NCBI RefSeq assembly: GCF_038443705.2
Contig: NZ_CP151767.2
Location: 3,463,501-3,527,500 of the forward strand
Direction of reading: 5' to 3'
Length of the DNA: 64,000 nt
DNA from: Yoonia sp. SS1-5
GTDB taxonomy: Bacteria; Pseudomonadota; Alphaproteobacteria; Rhodobacterales; Rhodobacteraceae
Shown here: piece by piece, positions 27,757 to 36,572 of the stretch
How the letters are laid out: each line of letters begins with the position of its first letter
Position numbering within the stretch: the first letter of the stretch is position 1
Position numbers and translations under genes: made by a program
The notes under the pieces: generated by a model
Seen by the model: only the letters and a program-made list of their open reading frames with translations
Told to the model about the DNA's origin: nothing
The model's database searches: none

Positions 27757-28635
27757 ATGTTCACAGTTACGCTTTTGACCGCACCTACTGCGCCACGTCT
27801 TGATATGGCGCTTGTCGATAGTCTGCGGAATGCATGGGGTGGTGGCGATGCAATTTGGCTTGCACCCGATGAAGCGGCCGAATTTGATATTCCGGAACTG
27901 CCGGACAACCGGTGGGGCGTCTGGTCAGAACTGCAAAAGACGGCGACAGATCTGATCGTGCAGCCGCACCAGAACCGCCGCAAGAAGATGCTGTTGGCCG
28001 ATATGGACAGCACGATGATCCAGCAGGAATGCATTGACGAACTGGCCGCAGAGGCCGGCGTTGGTGAACGGGTCGCCACAATCACCGCAAGGGCAATGAA
28101 CGGCGAGTTGGATTTCGAGGCAGCGTTGACCGAACGGGTTGGGCTGCTGGCGGGTTTGCCGGAAAAGGTCATCGACAAAGTGCTGGCCGAGCGCATCACC
28201 CTGATGCCCGGCGGCCCCGTGCTCTTGGCCACGATGAAGGCAAGCGGGGCGTATGCGGCGCTTGTCTCGGGCGGGTTCACGGCGTTTACGGGCCATGTGG
28301 CGGCCATGCTGGGCTTTGATGAAAACCGGGCCAATACGCTGCTTGTTGCTGGGGGCAAACTGACCGGCGTGCCGGGGCAGCCGATCCTGGGGCAGGCCGC
28401 CAAGGTGCATGCGCTCGAAGAAATCACAACCCGCCTTGGGATTGCCGAGCACGACGTTCTGGCCGTTGGCGATGGCGCCAATGATCTGGCGATGCTGAAA
28501 CGAGCGGGGACGGGGGTGGCCCTGCACGCCAAACCGGCGGTCCAGGCCCAATGCGATATCCGCATCAATCACGGGGATCTGACCGCGCTGCTTTATCTGC
28601 AGGGGTATAGCAAGGCCGAATTTCGGACACCCTAG
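27757..28635 (+). CDS. serB: Phosphoserine phosphatase SerB
   Basis: This 292-residue HAD phosphatase has a short N-terminal regulatory-like region, then motif I LLADMDSTMIQQECIDELA (nucleophile D82 and D84), the serine motif YAALVSGGFTAF, and motif III/IV VGDGANDLAML. It performs the last step of serine synthesis. It is divergent from dprA. Confidence 0.96.
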   Translation: MFTVTLLTAPTAPRLDMALVDSLRNAWGGGDAIWLAPDEAAEFDIPELPDNRWGVWSELQKTATDLIVQPHQNRRKKMLLADMDSTMIQQECIDELAAEAGVGERVATITARAMNGELDFEAALTERVGLLAGLPEKVIDKVLAERITLMPGGPVLLATMKASGAYAALVSGGFTAFTGHVAAMLGFDENRANTLLVAGGKLTGVPGQPILGQAAKVHALEEITTRLGIAEHDVLAVGDGANDLAMLKRAGTGVALHAKPAVQAQCDIRINHGDLTALLYLQGYSKAEFRTP

Positions 28636-28683
28636 ACGCATCTGCGCTTGCATCCGGGCGCCGGGCCGCGCGACAACACGGTC

Positions 28684-29814
28684 ATGAAGAAGCCCCTTGA
28701 TCCCGCTACCTTGGCGGCACATGCCGCCGGCGCCCTCGATCACGCATCGGGTGGTGTTGTCCCGGCCTTGCAACCATCCACCACCTTCACGCGCGACGAG
28801 AATTACGATCTGCACCGTCCTGACAATATCTATGCCCGCGACAATGCGGACAACCTGCGTCAGGCCGAGGCGGTCATCCGAGCACTGGAAAACGCAACCG
28901 ACACGTTGTTGTTCCCATCCGGGATGGCCGCGATTGCTGCTGTTTTCCGAACGCTGCCCAACCGGGCCCGCGTTGTGGTGCAAACGGGGATTTATTGGGG
29001 AACGACCCAGTGGGTTCGCGACTTTTGCGCGCGCCGCGAAGTGACCTTGATCGAGGCGGATGCCGCCGAACTGGCCGGATGCTGCGCGACGGAAAACCCG
29101 GATCTGGTCTTTGTGGAAACCCCGTCCAATCCGTGGCTGCAAACCGTCGATATCCGGCAAGTTGCGGATGCATCCGACGGCGTGTTGGTCGTTGATTGCA
29201 CGGCTGCCACCCCCATTCTGACCCGGGCGCTGGATCACGGGGCCGACATTGTGATGCATTCGGCGACCAAGGCGATGAATGGCCATTCTGATGTGCTTGC
29301 CGGGGTTTTGTCGACGCGCAACGCGGATAGTAGTATCTGGGGCGCGATCCAGCTTGATCGCAAGACCGCAGGGGCCATGCTCGGGCCGTTCGAGGCATGG
29401 CTTTTGACAAGGGCCATGCGCACCCTGCCTTTGCGGGTCGAACGGATGAGCCAGAACGCCCAACGCCTTGCAGAATATCTTTTGGCACATGACCGGATCA
29501 CCGACGTGCTCTACCCCGGGCTGCCACACCATCCGGGACATGCGGTGGCGCAAAAACAGATGCACGGTGGCTTTGGGTCGCTGATGTCGGTCCTTGTCGA
29601 CGGAAGGCGCGAGGATACCCTTGCAGTTGTGGGGAAATTGCAGCTTTTCCTGCGTGCAACGTCGCTGGGTGGCGTGGAAAGCCTGGTCGAGCATCGCCAC
29701 ACGATTGAGCCAGATACCGGCATTCCGGAAAACCTGATCAGGGTGTCTGTCGGTATTGAGGGGATAGAGGATTTGATCGCCGATTGGGCGCAGGCCCTGG
29801 ACGTCTCGGGTTAG
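28684..29814 (+). CDS. metC: PLP-dependent cystathionine beta-lyase / gamma-synthase-type enzyme
   Basis: This 376-residue Cys/Met-metabolism PLP enzyme starts at the ATG at 28684 (an upstream in-frame start at 28648 would add 12 unconserved residues). Key signatures are YDLHRPDNIYARDNADNLRQ, FPSGMAAIAAVFR, VETPSNPW, VVDCTAATPI and the PLP-lysine motif HSATKAMNGHSDVLAG. Family members include MetC, MetB and MetZ; this sequence cannot be assigned exactly. It follows serB by 48 bases on the same strand. Confidence 0.85.
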   Translation: MKKPLDPATLAAHAAGALDHASGGVVPALQPSTTFTRDENYDLHRPDNIYARDNADNLRQAEAVIRALENATDTLLFPSGMAAIAAVFRTLPNRARVVVQTGIYWGTTQWVRDFCARREVTLIEADAAELAGCCATENPDLVFVETPSNPWLQTVDIRQVADASDGVLVVDCTAATPILTRALDHGADIVMHSATKAMNGHSDVLAGVLSTRNADSSIWGAIQLDRKTAGAMLGPFEAWLLTRAMRTLPLRVERMSQNAQRLAEYLLAHDRITDVLYPGLPHHPGHAVAQKQMHGGFGSLMSVLVDGRREDTLAVVGKLQLFLRATSLGGVESLVEHRHTIEPDTGIPENLIRVSVGIEGIEDLIADWAQALDVSG

Positions 29815-29868
29815 AACCCATTAATTCCACGTCGCCGAGGTGAAGTACGGCAGTGATGACTGCCGTAC
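29812..29868. repeat. Partial arm of the repeat element plus hairpin, starting at a stop codon
   Basis: Directly after the stop codon TAG of the PLP enzyme, the sequence AACCCATTAATTCCACGTCG resembles the arm of the cloverleaf element at 20650 (about 19 of 22 positions over the shared part). It is followed by a perfect 10-bp hairpin (GTACGGCAGT / ACTGCCGTAC, 4-base loop, 29845-29868). It lies between convergent genes and could act as a bidirectional terminator, though no U-run is seen. Confidence 0.55.
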
Positions 29869-29884
29869 CTGGGTAAGCAGCCGT

Positions 29885-30256
29885 CTACTCTTCTGTTGGG
29901 CCGCCTGCTTCTTTCCAGTCGCCAAAGCCACCGATATTGGTGACATTCTGGTAACCCATATCTTTCAGCGTCTTACCGGCCAGCGCGGCTTGACCGCCTG
30001 CACCACAGACAAGGTAGATATCGGCGTCCTTCTGCAGGGCGGCATTGTGGAACTGGGTCTCGGCATCGGCGACAAACTCGATCATCCCGCGTGCAATACG
30101 ATGGGCGCCCGCAATTGTGCCGGTCTGTGCAATGGCACCGCTATCGCGCACGTCAACGAAAACGGCATCGGTATTGTGTTTCGCGATAGCCTCGGCGGCC
30201 GGAATACGCGGCACCGCTGCGTTGGCTTCGTTCATAAAATCGGCAGAGCTTTTCAT
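29885..30256 (-). CDS. Rhodanese-domain protein
   Basis: This 123-residue single-domain rhodanese has PRIPAAEAIAKHNTDAVFVD, VRDSGAIAQTGTIAGAHRIA and the active-site loop DIYLVCGAGGQAALAGKTLK with the catalytic cysteine. The ATG at 30256 has GAGGGAT upstream. The predicted role is sulphur transfer from thiosulphate or a persulphide; partners are unknown. No signal peptide is seen. Confidence 0.88.
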   Translation of the reverse strand: MKSSADFMNEANAAVPRIPAAEAIAKHNTDAVFVDVRDSGAIAQTGTIAGAHRIARGMIEFVADAETQFHNAALQKDADIYLVCGAGGQAALAGKTLKDMGYQNVTNIGGFGDWKEAGGPTEE

Positions 30257-30354
30257 CTGATATCCCTCTTGATGATTGCGGATGGAGATTAACAAGACCA
30301 TCGGTGATTGCCACGCGATAGATTGGCCTTGATGCATAAACTCGGCGTGAGAGG

Positions 30355-30728
30355 TTAAGTTGCGTCCACATCCGCAGGTTGCCACAACTCAATCGGGTTG
30401 CCTTCGGGGTCGGTCAGCTGCGCAAATCGGCCACTCGGATGTATTTCCGGATCCACAGTGACGGCAATATCGCTCGCGGTCAGTTCAGCAATCGCTTGAT
30501 CAAGGTTTTCGACCCGAAAGTTCAGCATCCAGCTTTGCTCTGGCCGGCCGAAATAGGTGGTATCATGATTAAATGGGGCGAAAACCGTTGGACCGGCCTG
30601 CTGATCCCAGCCAGGGTCACCATATCCGCCGACTTTCGTGATTCCAAAATGGCGTTCATACCAATCGGCGAGTTCCTTTGGGTTTTGCGCGCGAAAGAAA
30701 AGCCCCCTATTCCCAAGACGCGCACCAT
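30355..30728 (-). pseudogene. VOC-family (glyoxalase-like) gene with a one-base frameshift
   Basis: The ATG at 30726-30728 has an AGGAG ribosome site 7-8 bases upstream and begins MVRVLGIGG. The frame is then lost at a run of five G on the coding strand (30703-30707 on the plus strand as C). In the shifted frame the sequence reads LFFRAQNPKELADWYERHFG, continues through FNHDTTYFGRP, LNFRVENLDQAIAELT and ends FAQLTDPEGNPIELWQPADV before the TAA at 30355-30357. Adding one G would give an intact 124-residue protein. This is either a real pseudogene, phase variation, or a sequencing/assembly error. Confidence 0.8.
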
Positions 30729-30875
30729 CGCAGTTCTCCTATCTGGCCATCCTATTCGGTTTGGCCCAACACGTTACCTGCACGGATGATGGTGAAACAT
30801 GCAATGAAAACAATGGGTGGCGCACCCACGTGACGCTGATGTGCTGGCTGCCAGCATAATTATCGGCAAAAAAAA

Positions 30876-30896
30876 GCCCGGACACAAGGTCCGGGC
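30876..30896 (-). terminator. Intrinsic terminator after the response regulator
   Basis: A perfect 8-bp stem (GCCCGGAC / GTCCGGGC) with a 5-base loop is followed on the minus strand by eight T. A second hairpin (30952-30987, 7+6 bp with one mismatch) lies closer to the regulator's stop. Confidence 0.88.
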
Positions 30897-30994
30897 CAGT
30901 CCAACAGGGAGGTGGTGATATAACCCGATCACCGGCGGGATGAGATAAGTTCCGGTGGCTGGGTTTGGGAGGCAACCCAACCACCGGAGGAGTA

Positions 30995-31681
30995 CTACGC
31001 CACTAATCTATAGCCACCGGATTCGGTCACAAGAAGGCGGGCATTGGACGGATCTGGTTCTATTTTTTGACGAAGACGGTAAATATGTGTCTCTAATGTG
31101 TGCGTGGTCACACCTGCATTATAGCCCCAGACCTCGTGCAACAGTACGTCGCGGGCAACAACGCCTTCCGTGGCGCGATACAGGAACTTGAGGATATTCG
31201 TCTCTTTCTCCGTCAGGCGCACCTTCTTGTCGTCTTCGGTGACAAGCATTTTCTGGGCAGGCTTGAACGTATACGGCCCAAGCTGGAAGACGGCGTCTTC
31301 GGACTGTTCATGGGTGCGCAGCTGGCTGCGGATACGGGCCAACAGGACGGGGAACTTGAATGGCTTGCTGACATAGTCATTGGCGCCGGCATCCAGACCC
31401 AGAATAGTGTCTGCGTCACTGTCCTGCGCGGTCAGCATCACGATGGGGCATTTGACCCCCTGCTTGCGCATCAGACGGCACAATTCGCGTCCGTCAGTAT
31501 CGGGCAACCCAACATCTAGGATCATCAGGTCATACAGACCTTCCTTGGCTTTCACCATTGCACTGGCGCCATCATCGGCTTCGAAGACGTCAAAGTCCTC
31601 GGTCATCAGCAACTGTTCACCCAGTGCTTCGCGCAGATCATCGTCATCATCGACGAGTAGAATTCTTTTGAGTTGTCCCAT
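30995..31681 (-). CDS. OmpR/PhoB-type response regulator (possibly CenR-like)
   Basis: This 228-residue protein has a receiver domain (ILLVDDDDDLREAL, phospho-acceptor D56 in ILDVGLPDTDG, K in YVSKPFKFP) and a winged-helix domain (VRLTEKETNILKFLYRATEG, GVTTHTLETHIYRLRQKIEP). The ATG at 31681 has GGAGGATGTC upstream. It resembles orphan envelope-type regulators (CenR) of alphaproteobacteria, but I cannot confirm that. No histidine kinase is nearby. It is divergent from ribA. Confidence 0.88.
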   Translation of the reverse strand: MGQLKRILLVDDDDDLREALGEQLLMTEDFDVFEADDGASAMVKAKEGLYDLMILDVGLPDTDGRELCRLMRKQGVKCPIVMLTAQDSDADTILGLDAGANDYVSKPFKFPVLLARIRSQLRTHEQSEDAVFQLGPYTFKPAQKMLVTEDDKKVRLTEKETNILKFLYRATEGVVARDVLLHEVWGYNAGVTTHTLETHIYRLRQKIEPDPSNARLLVTESGGYRLVA

Positions 31682-31836
31682 GACATCCTCCTTCGTTTCG
31701 AGACTAGATTTGTGCCGAACAGCGCGTTTGAGCAAGATGCGGTGCGAAATTTCACACGGACGTGTCTGTCCGCTGCCAATTGTTTCACTTTCGCACGGAA
31801 TGAGACTATCTGCTGTAACAAAGGAAGGTATCACCA

Positions 31837-32913
31837 ATGGGATTCTCGCCCGATGTTACAGAGCGTCTGGCCCGCGCCCGCGCCGATTTGCGCATGGGCG
31901 TGCCGGTTGTCTTTGACAACGGGCTGGTCATCCTTGCGGCTGAGACGCTCGATTCCACCCGGCTTACGGCATTGCGCAGTCTGCCGGGTGATCCGGTTCT
32001 GGTGATTACCGGATGGCGAGCGCAGACATTGAAGGCCCGCGCCTATGACGGTGATGTGGCCCGGATCCGGTTGCCGGCGGATGCGGCCTTGCCCTGGATC
32101 AGGGCTGTTGCCGACCCCGCCGATGATTTGCGCAACCCGATGAAGGGCCCTCTGCAATCCCTGCGAGAGGGGAGTGCGGCGATGCACCGGGCGGCAATTG
32201 CCCTGTGCAAGGCCGCCCGTCTGCTACCCGCCGCCCTGACGATTGAGGTTGCCGATGCCGCAGCATTTGCTGCTGCACAGAACCTGACATTGATCCCCGC
32301 TGACGCCATGGACAATGATGCGCTAAGCCCGTTGCATCCGATCATCTCAGCCCGTTTGCCGCTGGAGGTGTCCGACGCAGGCCGGCTGCATATCTTTCGG
32401 CCCGATGACGGGGCAGAGGAACATTACGCCGTCGAAATTGGACACCCTGATCGGGCAAAGCCGGTTTTGTCGCGGTTGCACTCTGCCTGTTTTACTGGGG
32501 ATCTGTTGGGGTCGTTGAAATGCGATTGTGGTCCGCAATTGCGCGGGGCGCTGGCCCAGATGGGGGCCGAGGGGGCCGGGGTCCTGCTCTACCTCAATCA
32601 GGAAGGGCGGGGCATTGGGCTGGCCAACAAGATGCGCGCCTATTCGTTGCAGGATCAGGGGTTTGACACGGTTGATGCCAACCATCGCCTTGGATTTGAA
32701 GACGATGAACGGGACTTTCGCATTGGGGCCGATATTCTGAAACGCCTTGGGTTTGATGCAGTCCGTCTACTGACCAATAACCCTGCCAAGGTTGACCGCA
32801 TGCAAGCTTGCGGGATTCGCGTGTGCGACCGGGTGCCCTTGAAGGTCGGGGAAAACCGGCACAACCACGACTACCTTGCGACAAAGGCCGCGAAGTCGGG
32901 GCATCTGCTGTAA
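31837..32913 (+). CDS. ribA: GTP cyclohydrolase II with N-terminal extension
   Basis: This 358-residue protein has the RibA core in its C-terminal half: LSRLHSACFTGDLLGSLKCD with zinc-ligand cysteines at 218, 229 and 231 (spacing matches E. coli), YLNQEGRGIGLANKMRAY and LLTNNPAKVDRMQACG. About 175 N-terminal residues precede it that do not match the core; long forms of this kind are known in alphaproteobacteria. It catalyses the first step of riboflavin synthesis. It has a strong AAGGAAGG ribosome site. Confidence 0.93.
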   Translation: MGFSPDVTERLARARADLRMGVPVVFDNGLVILAAETLDSTRLTALRSLPGDPVLVITGWRAQTLKARAYDGDVARIRLPADAALPWIRAVADPADDLRNPMKGPLQSLREGSAAMHRAAIALCKAARLLPAALTIEVADAAAFAAAQNLTLIPADAMDNDALSPLHPIISARLPLEVSDAGRLHIFRPDDGAEEHYAVEIGHPDRAKPVLSRLHSACFTGDLLGSLKCDCGPQLRGALAQMGAEGAGVLLYLNQEGRGIGLANKMRAYSLQDQGFDTVDANHRLGFEDDERDFRIGADILKRLGFDAVRLLTNNPAKVDRMQACGIRVCDRVPLKVGENRHNHDYLATKAAKSGHLL

Positions 32914-32984
32914 GATCGTTTGCGGCATGGTAAATGGCATTTCTGCCGCTGACAGGCCTGACACATCGCGATATGACGACAGGC

Positions 32985-33479
32985 ATGAAAGCTACCGATC
33001 TCGTTGTGACCCCGACCCATTTGCGGTTTCTCAATCGCCGCTTTCCCTGCACCATTGGCCGTGGTGGTCTGACCGACACAAAGGCCGAAGGTGACGGTGG
33101 CACACCGCGCGGGGTTCACCGCCTTGTGGGCATGCTTTACCGGGCGGACAGAATGGGAAAGCCCGCCGATTGGGCCTTGCCAATTGGGCCGCATGATCTT
33201 TGGTCGGATGATGTTTCCGATGACGACTACAATATGATGGTGCGGGCGCCGCACCCGTTTGGCCATGAAAAGCTGCGCCGGTCTGATCCGATGTATGATC
33301 TGATTATTCTGACCGACTGGAATTGGCCTTATGCGGTCAAGGGACGGGGATCTGCGATTTTCATACATCAATGGCGTGGTCCGGGGCGGCCAACGGCCGG
33401 ATGTGTCGCACTTGCGCGCAAGGATCTGCGGTGGATTGCTCCGCGTATTACCTATGGTACACGTCTTGTTATTCGATAA
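32985..33479 (+). CDS. L,D-transpeptidase-type (YkuD-like) protein
   Basis: This 164-residue protein has the YkuD active-site region IFIHQWRGPGRPTAGCVALA, with catalytic His and Cys. There is no signal peptide or membrane segment. The start at 32985 (MKATDLVVTP) matches the usual N-terminus of this short family; ATGs at 32934 and 32973 are in frame and none has a good ribosome site. It may cross-link or modify peptidoglycan, but the substrate is unproven and the lack of an export signal is notable. Confidence 0.75.
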   Translation: MKATDLVVTPTHLRFLNRRFPCTIGRGGLTDTKAEGDGGTPRGVHRLVGMLYRADRMGKPADWALPIGPHDLWSDDVSDDDYNMMVRAPHPFGHEKLRRSDPMYDLIILTDWNWPYAVKGRGSAIFIHQWRGPGRPTAGCVALARKDLRWIAPRITYGTRLVIR

Positions 33480-33527
33480 CGCGCAGGTTGCGCGTATCAT
33501 GCTGTCAAACACAATAAAGGCGGCACA

Positions 33528-34031
33528 ATGAAAGACGAAGGCCCAGTTATGACCTCCCAGGATATTTCCCGACTTCCCTACCGGCCTTGCGTCGGGATCA
33601 TGCTTGCCAATCCGCGTGGGCATGTCTTCGTCGGGCAGCGGATGGACCGGGATCAGGACGCATGGCAGATGCCGCAAGGCGGTGTCGACAAGGGGGAAGG
33701 CACCGTAGATGCCGCGCTGCGCGAGCTTGAAGAAGAAACAGGCGTGACCCCCGACCTTGTTGCGGTCGAGCGCGAATCGACCGGTCTGATCCGCTATGAC
33801 CTGCCTGCGGCGCTGGTCCCGAAGATGTGGAAGGGCCGGTATCGCGGGCAGGAGCAGAAATGGTATCTGATGCGCTTTCACGGCATGGATACCCAAATCA
33901 ACATCCAGACCGCGCATCCGGAATTTTCCGCATGGAAGTGGTTACCGGCTGATCAGTTGGTCGGCGCGATTGTGCCGTTCAAACGTGCCGTCTACGAACA
34001 GGTCCTTGCGGAATTTGCCGCCAGCCTGTGA
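33528..34031 (+). CDS. rppH: RNA pyrophosphohydrolase RppH
   Basis: This 167-residue Nudix protein has the Nudix box [20 protein letters not shown] followed by TGV, then the family features [37 protein letters not shown] and [13 protein letters not shown]. It removes pyrophosphate from mRNA 5' ends and starts decay. The ATG at 33528 has AAAGGCGG upstream. Confidence 0.93.
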   Translation: MKDEGPVMTSQDISRLPYRPCVGIMLANPRGHVFVGQRMDRDQDAWQMPQGGVDKGEGTVDAALRELEEETGVTPDLVAVERESTGLIRYDLPAALVPKMWKGRYRGQEQKWYLMRFHGMDTQINIQTAHPEFSAWKWLPADQLVGAIVPFKRAVYEQVLAEFAASL

Positions 34032-34059
34032 GCATAGAGCAGATGAAGGGATTTGCGTG

Positions 34060-34545
34060 ATGAAATCAGCGATACTTGCGACATGTTTCCTTGCGATTGG
34101 CAGCCAGGCCGTGGCGCTGAGTTGTGTGCGTCCCGATCCCATAGCCACCTTTCAGACAGTGGCCGCCGCGCCTGAGCCGTATTTTGTGCTGCTCGGTGTG
34201 CTTGAGACAGGCGACAGCAAATTGCCGCCATCCATTCGGAATGGCGGCGAAGGCGAACCGGAACCGATCAGCGGGTATTTCCGGGGGAAGGGGCTGACCA
34301 AGCAGGGCTTTACCGCCGATTTCATGCGCCCTTTGGATTTGCAGATCGGCTGTGCGGGCCCGTGGTGCGGGGCGGCACCGGGAAATGTCGATGCGGTTTT
34401 CTTTGTCCGCGCCGATCAGGACCCGATCACCGCGATCGCTGGCCCTTGCGGCGGCATGATCTTCCCCAACCCCGATCAGGCGACGCTGGATGCATTGACC
34501 ACCTGCATGCAGGGTGGGCCGTGCTCAGCGCAAACGCTCCAATAG
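34060..34545 (+). CDS. Secreted hypothetical protein
   Basis: This 161-residue protein has a clear signal peptide (MKSAILATCFLAIGSQAVALS) and several cysteines (SCVRPD, IGCAGPWCGAAPG, GPCGGMIFP, GPCSAQ) that may form disulphides. I do not recognise a family. It lies 28 bases after rppH and has AAGGG upstream, so it is likely co-transcribed with rppH. Its 3' end overlaps the convergent transglycosylase by 21 bases. Confidence 0.7.
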   Translation: MKSAILATCFLAIGSQAVALSCVRPDPIATFQTVAAAPEPYFVLLGVLETGDSKLPPSIRNGGEGEPEPISGYFRGKGLTKQGFTADFMRPLDLQIGCAGPWCGAAPGNVDAVFFVRADQDPITAIAGPCGGMIFPNPDQATLDALTTCMQGGPCSAQTLQ

Positions 34546-35703
34546 ACGCAAGGATGCGTAGCCGTCAGCAGGCAGGCCGACGCTTTGTTGGTAGCGCCTG
34601 ATCGCGGCGCTGCTATTGGGGCCGATTTTTCCATCGACCCCGCCGGTTGAGAAACCCGCTGCGGTCAGGCGCTGTTGCAGCTCGACACGTTCAGCCCGGC
34701 GCAGGCTGCGCTCGCCCGCGGGCCAGGGTGTCTGCAGCGCGCCCATGCCGCGAATCCGGTCACCCAGATGGCCAACCCCGATGATATAGGCCTGCGCGTT
34801 GTTGTAGCGCGAAATCACCGTGTAGTTCCGAAAAATCAAAAAGGCGGGACCGCCCGCACCTGTGGGGGTAATCAACGAGGCATCACCATAATTCGGAACA
34901 ACATTGCCATTGGTTCCCCGGACGCCCAATTGTCCCCATGCGGCCGGTGATCTGCTGCCGGTCTGCCCGTAGTTGAACCCGCCCGGCAACCGGACCTCGA
35001 CCCCCCATGGTTGCCCCTTGCGCCAGCCAAACCGGCTGAGATAGGCAGCGGTTGATGCCAGTGCGTCGCTTGGATCATCTGACCATATGTCACGCCTGCC
35101 ATCGCCGGTGAAATCGACGGCATAGGCTTGGTAGGACGTGGGTATGAACTGCGTATGGCCCATCGCACCGGCCCAGGACCCTGTCATGTTCTGTGGTGCC
35201 ACATCCCCGCGCTGCAGGATGGCGAGGGCGGCGATCAACTGCTGCTCAAAAAACCGACCCCGGCGGCCGTCAAAGGCCAAAGTGGCCAATGTCGATATCA
35301 GTGGTACATCGCCGCGCCGCTGCCCGTAATTGCTTTCCATCCCCCAGACGGCAGTGACGATATGGGGGGGCACGCCATAGGTCGCCTCGATCCGGGAGAG
35401 AAGATCACTGAACTGTTGTACCAGAATGCGCCCGTTGGTGATCCGGGCGTCAGATGCGGCGGTTGCCATATATTCGGCCAGCGGTTTGACGAATTCAGCC
35501 TGGTTGCGGTCGCGGCGGATGCTGTCAGGCAGATATTGCACATTGGCAAAGGCCGCGTTGAATGTCCGGTCCGAGATGCCAGCCGCGCGCGCCCGCCCGC
35601 GAAACCGGTTGATCCAATTTCCGAAACCATTTGCATGGGCGGTGGCAAGGCCCGGCGCAATGATACCAAGCCCTGTGGCTACGATAAACTGCCTGCGATC
35701 CAT
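34525..35703 (-). CDS. Lytic murein transglycosylase (MltB-type) with peptidoglycan-binding domain
   Basis: This 392-residue protein has a signal peptide with a twin-arginine-like start (MDRRQFIVATGLG), a catalytic SLT_2 domain (VPPHIVTAVWGMESNYGQRR with the catalytic Glu, AGAMGHTQFIPTSYQAYAVD, FTGDGRRDIW) and a C-terminal PG-binding domain 1 (AGFSTGGVDGKIGPNSSAAI, RRYQQSVGLPADGY). It cleaves peptidoglycan in the periplasm. This is the second transglycosylase in the window. Confidence 0.9.
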   Translation of the reverse strand: MDRRQFIVATGLGIIAPGLATAHANGFGNWINRFRGRARAAGISDRTFNAAFANVQYLPDSIRRDRNQAEFVKPLAEYMATAASDARITNGRILVQQFSDLLSRIEATYGVPPHIVTAVWGMESNYGQRRGDVPLISTLATLAFDGRRGRFFEQQLIAALAILQRGDVAPQNMTGSWAGAMGHTQFIPTSYQAYAVDFTGDGRRDIWSDDPSDALASTAAYLSRFGWRKGQPWGVEVRLPGGFNYGQTGSRSPAAWGQLGVRGTNGNVVPNYGDASLITPTGAGGPAFLIFRNYTVISRYNNAQAYIIGVGHLGDRIRGMGALQTPWPAGERSLRRAERVELQQRLTAAGFSTGGVDGKIGPNSSAAIRRYQQSVGLPADGYASLRLLERLR

Positions 35704-35761
35704 GTCGAACCTCTGTTCGTTATTTTTGACAACACCTAGCGCAACGGCAGGACGAGTAAAA

Positions 35762-36496
35762 TCAACTCTGGGCGCTGTCGCGGCTTTCTGCCGTCATGGC
35801 AGAAGGTTCCGGCCAGCATGATGACAACACGTCGATTGCTTCGCGCAGCATGGGGATCCGACGGGGCCGGAAACTACGGCTTGTGATCGCAAGATTGCGC
35901 ATCCGATCAAGCCGGAAATTCCGGTAGGCCTTGCGCAGGTGGCACCAGCCGATCAGGTTATGAGTTTCCTTCAGAAACACGATCCCCAGCGGATCGACGC
36001 ATCGCTGGGTTGGTGTGCCGTGGACATCAACGTAATCAATCTGGATTGTCCGTTCGTCCCAGGTGGCCTGCCGCAATGCGCGCACATCAATGGTGGGCTG
36101 TGGCGGGCGGATGATCCGATCCGCGGCCAGAACCGCATATTTCAATCGGTGTGCCTGTGTGTCGGGCAACCGCGCCTGCAGCTTGGTCAGCGCGTTTTTT
36201 GCAGCCCGCGCCAGATGCGGGTCCGCGATGGCCTGCACGTCGCGTAGCCCCAGCACAATCGCTTCGATTTCCTCGTCATCGAACATCATCGGGGGCAGGG
36301 CGGCATCTTCGGTCAATGCATATCCGTAACCTGCGGTGCCGTCGATGATTGCGCCCAACCCGCGCAACGCCTCGATATCGCGGTAAAGCGTGCGCAGCGA
36401 AACGCCCGTGTCCTCGGCCAGTTGGGCGGCTGTCACAGGCGGCGCGTGGCGGCGCAGTGATTGCATCAACTGAAACAGGCGGGCGGTGCGGGACAT
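35762..36496 (-). CDS. HTH/WYL-domain transcription regulator (YafY family)
   Basis: This 244-residue protein has an N-terminal HTH_11 domain (ARLFQLMQSLRRHAPPVTAA followed by SLRTLYRDIEALRGLG) and a C-terminal WYL domain (YVDVHGTPTQRCVDPLGIVF, NLIGWCHLRKAYRNFRLDRM). Such regulators are often ligand-responsive. It is divergent from the GST/DUF1801 pair, which it may control. Confidence 0.88.
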   Translation of the reverse strand: MSRTARLFQLMQSLRRHAPPVTAAQLAEDTGVSLRTLYRDIEALRGLGAIIDGTAGYGYALTEDAALPPMMFDDEEIEAIVLGLRDVQAIADPHLARAAKNALTKLQARLPDTQAHRLKYAVLAADRIIRPPQPTIDVRALRQATWDERTIQIDYVDVHGTPTQRCVDPLGIVFLKETHNLIGWCHLRKAYRNFRLDRMRNLAITSRSFRPRRIPMLREAIDVLSSCWPEPSAMTAESRDSAQS

Positions 36497-36572
36497 ACGA
36501 TGACGATATCATTCCTGCCAAAAACTGTCAGTACCCGGCTGTAGGTAGGTGTCAATCAATCAGGAGGTCTCG

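Noticed and set aside
27925..29700. 591-codon open frame on the minus strand
   Set aside because: It is antisense to serB and the PLP enzyme, whose motifs are unambiguous.
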